64,000 nt of DNA from Ciona savignyi. Its lineage: Eukaryota > Chordata > Ascidiacea > Phlebobranchia > Cionidae. Both the position numbers and the translations under genes were made by a program. Shown piece after piece: positions 1-10,600 of this stretch (positions are counted from its first letter, which is position 1; each line of letters opens with the position of its first letter). The notes beneath the pieces were generated by a model. That model had not been told where the DNA came from, made no database searches, and saw only the letters and a program-made list of their open reading frames with translations. The DNA lies in contig CH002582.1 in assembly GCA_000149265.1 (NCBI GenBank), positions 289,639 through 353,638 of the forward strand, given 5' to 3'.

Positions 1-156
1 TTTGCATATTAAGTATTTAGTCATCGAACGCAAGACGCTATTTTACCGGCGTCAACCGCAATTGAAAATGGTGATAGATTTGTCCCTTTGACTTTCACAT
101 GCTGTAAGTGCAAGTAAATATGTTTTCACTTTTCTGTAGAGTAAAAAAAACTAAAG

Positions 157-395
157 AACGGCCGTCTGAGAACTGTCATTTATAAATATATCTCCAAAGC
201 ACGTATAATATACTTTACAGTATTGGTAAATAACCTAAAAATGACCGTCTTGAAACTGTCATTCATAAATATCACCAAAACCCATGTAATTTACATTACA
301 ACCTTGGTAAAAAACCTAAAATTCACCGTCTGGAAGCCGCCATTTATAAATACCACCCAATGCCACGTATTATCCATTATCTTACTTAACGGAAA
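157..395. repeat. three-copy tandem repeat, period about 82 bp
   Basis: The phrase CCGTCTgagAACTGTCAT followed by TTATAAATA recurs near 163, 244 and 326, so three diverged units lie just upstream of the IL-17-like gene. The rest of 1-621 is AT-rich and I see no gene in it. The repeat could be part of the promoter region but nothing in the sequence proves that. Confidence 0.6.
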
Positions 396-621
396 CTTGC
401 GTAAAAATTCCGGACGCTTAGTTAATGTCTATGGCAATATGAATGACGTAAGCAATGAGTAATTCGTTGCGAAGGGTTGCGACAAAGTTAAGAAACTGAA
501 ATTGCTTCTTCCGACGTGACCAAAGTCAGTGCGGCTGTTATTTAAGCGGAACCAAAATAAAGGGAACCATCATATGCTAATTGTACATTCGAATATTCAG
601 AAGTTAGACCAAAAAATAACT

Positions 622-1592
622 ATGAAATACAACGTAGGAATTACGGCTATTTCTCTTATGGTATTCGTTGTGGTAGTAAATTGCAACCCAGCTTCACCCC
701 GAATACAGCGTTCAGTCCAAAGTGCAAACTTCAAAGTACCGATTCCTACTTCAGTTGACCCCAGGATTGAAAGGTACCTAGGAACCCGAAGCACCTCACC
801 CGCATATATGCACGTGAACCACGCAGAAAATAGGTAAGTTTAAAGATTTGAACGAAAATTTTTCCGGCAGTTGAAATTTCTCATAAATTTTATATCTCAT
901 TTGATTTTTTATCGAGATAGGTATCGAACCCATGATGGGCTCGTCACAAAGAACGTTAAAGGTCTATATAGAAATAAAATAAAATGGGATCGTTCCTAAG
1001 GCCATTTTTTAAAAAATAATTCGATATACGTATCGGTCGTTTTCACCGTTCGGCCACACGACCGTACTTCTTTGATTTTAGAATTGTATTATTTAATGAT
1101 TATTTGTAATTTTTTTATCGGGCTTAGTTTCGATACCAAAATGGGTTCATTGCTAATACCATTTTTTTGTGTATAATTCGACATTTGTATCGGTGGCGTT
1201 AACCATTCGGTCACACGACCGTACAGAATATAATATGTCTTTTTTTATAACGGGTTCAGTTTTGAACCCATAATGTGCTCGTCACTAGGAAAGTTTTGTG
1301 TGTATAATTTGATATTATGTTTTGGTCGCGTTAACCATTCGACCACACAAACGTACAATCGCTGTTTATTCCTAGGAGTCCTTCACGTATAATGGAATAC
1401 GTTTGTCAATACGACCACTGCATTGAACCGACTTCGAACAACGAAGGAGAATTGAATACGAATTTCCCCACCCAGCAAATACACAGCAATATGTTGGTCA
1501 ATGTCACCGATCCTATAACCAACATTATAACTGAACAATCCATTCGAATCCGTCATGGATGTACTTGTGCTGTCCCGATTATTATACTTTGA
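622..1592 (+). CDS. IL-17-like secreted cytokine (two exons)
   Basis: Exons are 622-833 and 1376-1592, joined in phase 2 across a GTAAGT...CCTAG intron, giving 142 residues, the usual size for IL-17. The start at 622 is chosen because it opens a hydrophobic signal peptide (MKYNVGITAISLMVFVVVV then NC); an in-frame ATG at 574 would add a hydrophilic stretch. Across the splice the protein reads ENRSPSRIMEYVCQYDHC, matching the family pattern of D-x-N-R-x-P-S before the first cysteines. The paired cysteines C-x4-C (VCQYDHC) and C-x-C in HGCTCAVP match the two conserved disulfides of the IL-17 cystine-knot fold. IL-17 proteins are secreted dimers signalling through IL-17 receptors. Family membership is well supported; which paralogue it is cannot be told from sequence alone. 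Confidence 0.82.
903..1357 (-). repeat. cluster of three short tRNA-like SINE copies (SINE-2)
   Basis: Three head-to-tail copies fill the IL-17-like intron, at about 917-1068, 1124-1229 and 1253-1357. On the minus strand each has an A-box-like GTGTGGCCGAATGGTTAACG, a spacer with CGATACATAT, and a B-box-like GGGTTCGAAACT. These are pol III internal promoter elements, so this is a tRNA-derived SINE of about 100 bp rather than a working tRNA: the cloverleaf stems do not close. Confidence 0.65.
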
Positions 1593-1730
1593 TCTCTTAT
1601 ACCTTTATCACCAAATTTGCACTTCCTTCTATTTAATTTATAAACGCATTACGTATTTTACCCTATATTTGATATATATTATGTTTATTGTATATTCTTA
1701 CAATCAGTTATTGTAGGTGCTTTATATCAT

Positions 1731-1736
1731 AATAAA
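1731..1736 (+). terminator. polyadenylation signal AATAAA for the IL-17-like gene
   Basis: AATAAA lies about 140 bases after the TGA stop at 1590-1592, a normal spacing for a short 3' UTR. Confidence 0.55.
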
Positions 1737-2289
1737 CAACTTTATTTTGCAAAAAAGAAAAACGAGATATGTTTGTTTAAAATTTCTAGTTATTTGTTGG
1801 ATATACGCATGGAAAAATTCGAGCCAGACTTGTAGTACTATTTATAATATATCATGTCGTTATATCCATCTATATATACATAGCCTGGAGCGTATAGTTT
1901 CAATATGGCGTGAGTCATATCAGTAGTGAGAAAATTACTTATTGTATGACGCAATCTTCCATTAAGTCATGACGCAATCTTCCGCTTAGTCATGCTTTGT
2001 GTCCGTGCATATTCACCTAGTGACCCCGGTAAAGTACAAGCACAACTCGATATAGCTTTGATATATATATATACGAAAGGCAACAAGGTCATATCCGGCC
2101 ACTGCAACATATCCGGCCAAAAATAATGGAAATTTTCCTATTACTGTTTCTATTTATTTCCATGTGGCATCTGGCCGTGAGTACGTACTCTCCTTACTTA
2201 TAGAGAAAAGTACTGGATTTTTAAGGTAAACTCACTAGTCAACGAATGTCTATCTTGTCTACCTCATGCAATCATTAAAGTTATTAAAG

Positions 2290-2580
2290 GATAGGATGAA
2301 TATTTATGTTTATTTCCGTGAATGGGAAAACCAAGGGGGTTATCACACGGGAAATCGTCAGATCACCTCATGCCCACCGTCGGTTTACCGGAGCTATCGC
2401 AGTGTGTTGTATATGATATAGACGTTCCTTTAATTTTGTAGAACCCATTAATCCAATGGGTTCAGGCAATGTCCGTAAAGTGCCTTGCCCAAGGACACAA
2501 CTGACTAGCTAGCGACCAGTTTCGCATCAGCAACCTTTCGATTGAAAGGCGACGCACTTAACCGCCAGACCAACCGGAAG
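2290..2580 (-). repeat. tRNA-derived SINE (SINE-1), near full length
   Basis: On the minus strand it starts with a tRNA-like head, TGGTCTGGCGGTTAAGTGCG (A box) and AAGGTTGCTGATGCGAAAC (B box). It then has a conserved body with CCTTGGGCAAGGCACTTTAC and a tail with GATCTGACGATT...CCCGTG and repeated TATCC. The same family recurs across the window on both strands. Confidence 0.75.
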
Positions 2581-3149
2581 CAAGTGAACAACTTCATCAT
2601 TAATTCGACGTTAATGTTGATGAATGGCTGCACCAAAGGGTTAACATGTAAGTAAAATGTTGGCCCTGACAGTGTTGACCAATAGTGTAAAAAGAAAACC
2701 CATTAATGAGTTTATTAAGCTAATACAGTAGGTATACCATACCTGTGTCTAGGGGGTTGTAATTAATCGCTATTATGGTTTAATTTCTTTTTCTTTATTT
2801 TGTTTAGATTGGAACCCATGATAGGATCGAAACTAATGGATTTAGATTAATTGCGATATAGATATTAGGCTTAGACAATTGCACTAAAGCCGTAGATGGT
2901 CGGGTGTCCTTTTATGATGTGTCTATCGCAATTACAACCCAGCCATCCTTTCCTCGAAGTTGTGATCATTAATTTCAAACGGCTGTTCAGTGTGACGTAC
3001 GAATAGTGTCTGTCCTTCGCAAGACTGTAACATAAGTAGCATGAAGATATGCATAGTGTAAAGAAACGTGTCCATGATACGATAGTATATATGTTTTATC
3101 ACTGCAAATGCAAAAAGAATGGCGTCACACAAGCAATCGTTACTTTATT

Positions 3150-3352
3150 TACGTCATTGGGTTAAGAGAGCTATTGCAATATGTTGTGTATTATTCAATT
3201 CCTTTAATTTGGTAAAATGCATTAATCCAAAATGTTTGGGCAATGTCCGCTAAGTGCCTTGCACAAGGACATAACCGACTAGCTAGAGAGTTTTGAACCT
3301 AAAATCTTTTGACTGAAAGGCGACGCACTAAAGCGGCAAGCGAACCGGTCGC
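3150..3352 (-). repeat. SINE-1, degenerate copy
   Basis: It shares the SINE-1 body (GTCCTTGTGCAAGGCACTTA on the minus strand) and a decayed tRNA-like head, with many substitutions. This is an older copy. Confidence 0.55.
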
Positions 3353-4002
3353 ACCAAATATTTCTACCTTGAACCACCCTCATAAGAGAAATTATGCAGG
3401 GTCCGGTTCGTAGGGAGCATTTGTAATTGCTGCTTTAGACTTATAAGGGTTGGAAAGACATCATAACACGCTTCGTTTCTTCTTTTGTCGGGTCTTATCG
3501 GAAATATATACATTCTCTTATATTTTATTGATTTCTGTGTTCATACTTTTTTTAAGCGCAATTGTTAAAGATCGTCCACAAAAGATCTGGTTAATTTTAT
3601 CATCAAGCTGTTTTTAATTGTAAAATAAAACTTAAAAATCGAAATTTGATTAATCCACATTTTGTTTTAATCCTAAGAAAGTTCATATTTTTAGTCTCTT
3701 TTTAAGTCCAAAGTAGCATTGTACAAATAGTATCTTGCGAGTATCTTATAGAACGTATGCCTTTTTATAACTTACGAAGGGTATTAAAATATAAAATAGT
3801 CAAAATTTAAATACACGTGAATAAAACTTAAATATCCCATCTTATTTTTTCTGAAAATCTTTTCTAATTAATAAATTGTGTTTTATTCCCTACCCGGTGA
3901 TAAATACATGCTGATAAAGTATGCTGATGTGACAAGTGTAATAAAGTAAGTAAAAGGCTGGGGCTTAATAAGAAGGAAAAACTTTAAATAACGATTAAAA
4001 CG

Positions 4003-4080
4003 TTAGAATTAGTTTTAAACATGGGGTGGAGTTAGGTTAGAATTAGTTTTAAACATGGGGTTGGAGTTAGGGTTAGTTTT
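4003..4080. repeat. two-copy tandem repeat of about 33 bp
   Basis: The unit GTTAGAATTAGTTTTAAACA followed by TGGGGTGGAGTTAGG occurs twice in a row, then continues as degenerate GTTAG runs. Confidence 0.6.
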
Positions 4081-4687
4081 TGGGTTGAGATTAATATTTA
4101 TGACAGGGTAAAATTAATTTTTATGGTTTTAGTGAGCAGTTTCCCTCCCGTTTTACTTCTTTCTTTTTTCCTCTTAGTGATGGCAATATTTTCGCAAACG
4201 CCATATTTTATGACTTACAGGAGTCACCAACGTTGACTTTTCAATTTTACTGCAATCCTAGACCTTGTTTAGCGACTTTATTGTTACTAGTCATTTATAT
4301 ATGGTAATGTACAAATTGTAAAATAAAATTTAATTGGCAAGTTGGCACGATAACACCGAAAATCAAGATAATTCTTATTTAACCCAAGAATCATGCGTAA
4401 AAAGATAACGGCCGTAGATAATAAAAAGGTATTGCAAGTAGTTAAGCCGCTCTAACATTTTAAGTTTGTCAATTAAACATATAGCTTCCATCGTACCCTT
4501 ACAAAACAGGATCCGACTTAAATTAATCAACACACAATTAAATTTTGTATGATTTCGTATCTGGGAAGTTTTGAAAATAACCTTTTATGTAACATTGTCA
4601 AATAAACAAGCGCTTAAAAAAGGCAAATTAAAAACTTATTCAAAATACAAGAAAACAGATAACTTTTGTGCAAAGCCAGTGTTTAAT

Positions 4688-7600
4688 TTATGTTAAAGTA
4701 TATTTCTTTGAAGAAAATTTCGTAGCTATGACGTCGACATTCTTTCCAGTTCTTGTGATTGAGCTTTTCCGTCGCTTCAACTTCCGCGAAGCCTTCACGT
4801 TATCTGTCCAACTTGATAACTGGGATCCGAAAAAGATCTGCAGGGAATGTAGGATTGGATGATACTGTTTTTTAGGGGATGTTTATACACTTGAATGGAA
4901 AAACCAAGAGGGTTAACACGGGCAATCGTCAGATCACCTCGCGCCCACCGTGGTAGGGTTTCCGGAGCTATTGTAGTTTGTTGTATATGATTGAGATGTT
5001 CCTTTAGTTTGGTAAAACCCATCATTTCACTAGGTCCATATAAATGAAGTGCCTTGCGCAAGGACACAACCGAGTAGCTAGTGATCAGTTTCGAACCTGT
5101 GACCTATCGGGTTACGCATTAACTCACTAAGCTGATCGGTCGGAAATAAATGTTTAAAATATCATCGTGTTACGTTGTGTCATTTTTGCGTCGATGGCGT
5201 TCCATAGAATACATTTCTAAATATCGTTGATGCGATTTATTTATGAGTGTAATTTGTTAATTTGTAATACAAACAGAATTGCCCACATATAAAGTAACTC
5301 TGCAGCTGTTAAGCCAATTCAACTGATATAACCTATTGTTTTAACATAATAAATGCCCAGAGTTAACCTTGGTTCATTTTTTCGTTTGTATTGAAAGAGC
5401 ATACAAGTTACCCTCACCTTGTCTGCCCCAAGGCGATATAATGTTTATTCTACGAAATTTTTATCTTTCGACCTTATTTGATGATTTATACAACGAACAT
5501 TATATACTGCGGTGAATGAATTACAACATTGTATGTGTTGGTTTCTTTTAGACGGAAACCAGCATAGTAACATAGTGTTGAAGAGCATATTTTGTTTAAA
5601 CTGTAGTTCTTTTTCGTGTCATTACTACTTAAAAACGCTATGTTTATGCCAAGTATAAAAATAAAAATATAAAGTTTATACAACGATTACAATTTATGAC
5701 GACAACATATTTTCTTTACAGAGATATTGTACTATTTAAAATGCTATATTTATGACAAGAAGTCTTAAACAAGTGCCAATTACCGCCTTTTTTAAAGGCT
5801 TCTTCTAAGTTGTTTTCATTAATTTATGATAAATCTAATATCACATGGACTTGTGTTTTATGATTGCCGTGATTAATCGAAGCAGTGGTATCCATCATAT
5901 CAAGGCTGTATTTTGTGAAACCAGAAAATAATANNNNNNNNNNNNNNNNNNNNNNNNNNNNNNNNNNNNNNNNNNNNNNNNNNNNNNNNNNNNNNNNNNN
6001 NNNNNNNNNNNNNNNNNNNNNNNNNNNNNNNNNNNNNNNNNNNNNNNNNNNNNNNNNNNNNNNNNNNNNNNNNNNNNNNNNNNNNNNNNNNNNNNNNNNN
6101 NNNNNNNNNNNNNNNNNNNNNNNNNNNNNNNNNNNNNNNNNNNNNNNNNNNNNNNNNNNNNNNNNNNNNNNNNNNNNNNNNNNNNNNNNNNNNNNNNNNN
6201 NNNNNNNNNNNNNNNNNNNNNNNNNNNNNNNNNNNNNNNNNNNNNNNNNNNNNNNNNNNNNNNNNNNNNNNNNNNNNNNNNNNNNNNNNNNNNNNNNNNN
6301 NNNNNNNNNNNNNNNNNNNNNNNNNNNNNNNNNNNNNNNNNNNNNNNNNNNNNNNNNNNNNNNNNNNNNNNNNNNNNNNNNNGAAAATAATAGATATCGT
6401 TTACCCACTTTATCAGTAATGTTCGGTAAAAAAGTACACTCACATCAAGTACAAATGGAAAAATATATGATTTAGTTCCGTATAAAACTTAAGAACATTT
6501 ACGTTAAGTGCATATTTAGCACAAAGCACATTTAAATAATTTTACCGATGACAAACACACACGCACTAACCCATCAAGCTAATCTATGACGCAGGTGGGT
6601 ATTGACGTCATTCGAGTGGGTTACATATCTATTAAAACGAACTTGATGGATGCATAATTGCTGCATAACGACTAAGGGCGCTTTTAAATCTATCGCAATT
6701 ACTTCTGTGGATACACCGCGCAGCCACGAAAACTCTTTTTTTCGTGTTAACCATCCGGCCCTACAACCTTACTCCTAACTTTTTTACAGAACTCAGTTTC
6801 GAATCCACGATAAACTCGTCATTAAGACCATTTTTTTCATAGTAGTCGATATATGTATCAGGCGCGTTAAATATTGGGCCACATAAAGTTTTATACGCGC
6901 ACACACGAAAACAAAAACATTTGTAACTGATGTTGATCCTTATCCTCTCGTCGGCCATTATCGCCAACGCACGACCCTTCTAGAAATTTTGATCTGGTCC
7001 TAGGGCCGAATTTCGAAGTTTTATTTGTTGTTTTAAGTTACACAGAATTAACAAATTAAGATAGAGGGTTTATGGTGTACCCTTGGGATATAGGGCCTAT
7101 AAACCTATGCCTACCCAAATATTTTGATCCATGTATATTTAAATCTAGACCAGAGCTCCGCAACTTTTTTTACTCGAGGCACATTTAGAAACTTACTAAA
7201 TTTTACGACAAATTGCAATCAAAATTCTACAATATGAGGTCTTCTGACACGCTATATACATTTGATTTTACATTAGCGAAGTGTCTAATAGCCGTAATAT
7301 TTAAATTTACAAAAATTAAAATACTTTTTATTTGGTAAAAACTGTTTTAAAAAATATTTTTATTTTCCCGAGACACACCTAGCATTGTCTTGCGGCACAC
7401 TGGTTGCAGAACACTGGATACCACGATTGCCTAGTTTTATCTAAGTTTCAATCTGATTCGATAACTCTTTCTACATAAGGTCGTTTCAAGGTAGTGCTGG
7501 GTTGCATACGAACCATGATTCGCAAAATACAGCAAGTACGATAGTTGTTATTTAGCAGCAAAAATCTTGCACATAAGTTCAAGTGCGGTCGTGTGGCCGA

Positions 7601-10600
7601 ATGGTAAACGCGACCGATACATATGCCGACTCGTATACAAAAGGGTCAGAGTAATGACCCCATCATGGAATCGAAACTTGGATCGGTAAAAATTCAAGTG
7701 ACAAAAGTTCTTCAATTTATTAAAGTCTCTACCGACTAAAATTTAAGTCGATGATTAAGTTTTAATTTGCTTTCCAGTAATCTTTAAGATGACTCGGGCT
7801 AACGCGCTCAGGCCATGTTACTAATAGGAGAGAATAACCCCCCGAAAAAAATAATTTTCCACAAATAAATAAAAAAAGGAAAATGAGGTAAAACGACATT
7901 CTTTAAAACACGTTTATAATCATAGAAATTATTTAGTGTAGGTAAAGTCATACGTGGTTGTTAAACCTATTGTATAGGGAAAAAAATAAAAAAAATAAAA
8001 ATAAAAAATTAAACAAAATTAAAAAATTAAACAGCTAATTGGGTTATTTTTACAGTCCCGTTGAAAGAAATATTCGATTTACCTCGGATTGGATTGTTTC
8101 ACAAAAATGTATATTGTTATGCAATTATGATTGTTTTCACATATAATGCATAACATAATGTAGATTGTTACGCAATTATCGACATTCAACACACTGTGTA
8201 CTTATACCTAAAGGTTAGGTTACATGCTACAATTATTTAAGTTTCAGCAATTTAGGTATTAAATAGATACAGTTTCACCGACTTACCGAACTTTGGATGG
8301 ATATTTCAGTCTCCAATAAGGACATGAGGTCGTTTAAATTGGTCCGAAGAAAGCCGCACTTTTTTAACAAATACTCCTTGTTTAGGAAATTGTACAAGTC
8401 CCGTCCGTCATAATACTTTAGCTGGTATCTGTTGAAAAATTAGAACTTGTGATTAATACACTGCTTGCATAATTGTATGGACAACGGATAACGATATTGT
8501 AAGTATTCGTGTGGTAATAAAAACATTTGCATCGAATACTTTTGTTTAAGCTGGTAATTTTTGCTGTATAAGCAATAAGTGCTGGACCATATACAAAAGT
8601 CAAGTTTTAACATAAATGTAATATATTAGTTAAAAAAGCTTTGAATAACCTGCCTACGTGTAACTAATATCATTTCACACAGTAGACCACTTTTAAGAGT
8701 AGAAATAATTCAGTTTGTTTAGTTCTAAACCTAAAGTATTGGTACGGGTGTGTAGTAAGTTTGGTATACTAGTATTCTTGGGTAATGGAGCAAAGGGTCT
8801 TTTAAAGCCTACATTCCTGGTCAGGCGCTACCGTGACCCGACCAAGCCAGTGAATCGTCATTATACTATTTGATCAATCGGCAATGGTGAGACTCAAAAT
8901 TTATTTCAGCTAGTCGGTTGTCTCCAGAGGCAAGACGCTTAACCAACTTTGCCCGAACTCAGCGAAATAATAAAATGATTGGTTCTACCAAAAATGAAGA
9001 AACGTCTCAATCATACACAACATACTGCAATATCTGCAGTAACCCAACAGTGGGTGCAAAGTAATCTGACGATTGCCCGTGTGATAACGCCCTTTGCGTT
9101 TTTCATTTACGGTGATAAACATAATTATCCTAAATGCGATTGATTAATTAATAAAGAATGAAGTTAAAACTTACTCTTGTTGGTGTTTCATAAATGCTCC
9201 AGAAATCCCTTTAATAACAGACGGAGGCGCGGCAACGTAGACAGGCACTGTACTTTGAAACTTTCCAGGAAAAGTTTTTGTTAAATATCCCCGCACCCCG
9301 CTAGGCAGTGCAGATGGTGTTATGTTGAAAACAGTTGAACAAAAATTTCGCATTCGAGGATCCACATTCCCCGTAACTGTAAAGTATTAAGTTTACCTTA
9401 TTCCGGGTTGATAAAAAACGGAAATTTATACAAACTGTTAATCAACCGTATATGTTTACTGAAATTTCAAATTGCCGGTAAGCAATGTGTATTTAGTTCA
9501 GCTTTGCCAGGCATTCAAAAACAACGAAAATTTGGAACCTCGAAAATTAATAGGAATGCTTAATCGACTGTATTAATTTACTTAAAAGTTAATTAAAGTG
9601 AATTTAATAGCTTACTCTGGAATGCTAAAATATGAAAATTTATAAAAATCCTCAAACTACTGTAAAACAAGGGCTAACCCTACAAATACAGGAAAGCAGA
9701 AACGAATCACTAAACCCGTTAATGCTATTTACAAAATGTGTTGCCTCTAAACAGGATCGCTTAGATCGCTTAAATTGCTATGGAAAGTAATTCTAACCCT
9801 GTCCCAAACACTAATGTTAACCGCAGAACGAACTTTAACCTCAACCCTAACATAAATATCATAATCTTTATTTTAGTGAGAGAAGTTTTTTCCAAGGCTT
9901 TTGTAATTACGAAGTATAGTAAGCGATCCAAGCGCTCCAAGCGATCCTGTAGTATTTAGAGGTACCGATGATTTTTTAACTTACTATGTATTTAATTCCG
10001 TATTTCACTCAAATTACCGTATTATAGTATAGACCCCTTTTCAGTATTTTTAGAAACTTTTTTATGCAGTTATATATACGTACAAGGTACCTATTCCAGC
10101 TATGACATGCGCAGGTTGTTATTCGCTTGCCTTTAAAAAAATTCAACACTGGAATATTATGTACATTTTTTGACAACAAGAGGTAAACAAATGTATTTGA
10201 GAAGCAAAAAAATATTTTTTTGGCAAAAAAATCTATTTGTTGAGTAATTACAATAAAATAAATGTATTTGTTGACTTACCTATTTGTTTGTTTCCCCAAT
10301 TCGTACACATGAACTTGTAAAAGTCGTCTTTGTCGTAGCGCCAGTGTAGTGCAACGAATTCCCTTTCACCGAATCTGGTCTTTATATAATCATCCGCGAT
10401 GTCCTGATATTTATAGAAAATACGGTCAGTTTTTGTGTGCCTTAATGCTTTTGAATTACAAAATGGCCTATACTAAAGGGAACGAAAGAGGAAAGTAGGA
10501 AGATTGGTCACTGAAATGATACAACATGACGTGTGATAACGCTTCCTTACGTATTCGCGAGGTAATCTGACAATTGCCAGTGTGGTAACGCTTCCTTTAC

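Larger units (their letters stand above)
1737..4687. other. intergenic region with SINE copies, no supported gene
   Basis: This stretch between the IL-17-like gene and the last exon of the fucosyltransferase-like gene is AT-rich. It holds SINE copies (2290-2580, 3150-3352), a short direct repeat near 1945-1990 (GACGCAATCTTCC twice) and a 32-bp tandem pair at 4003-4080. Open frames here are short and lack splice or family support. Confidence 0.5.

Noticed and set aside
5824..6475. Open frames of 180-196 codons across the first gap
   Set aside because: They are open only because N cannot encode a stop.
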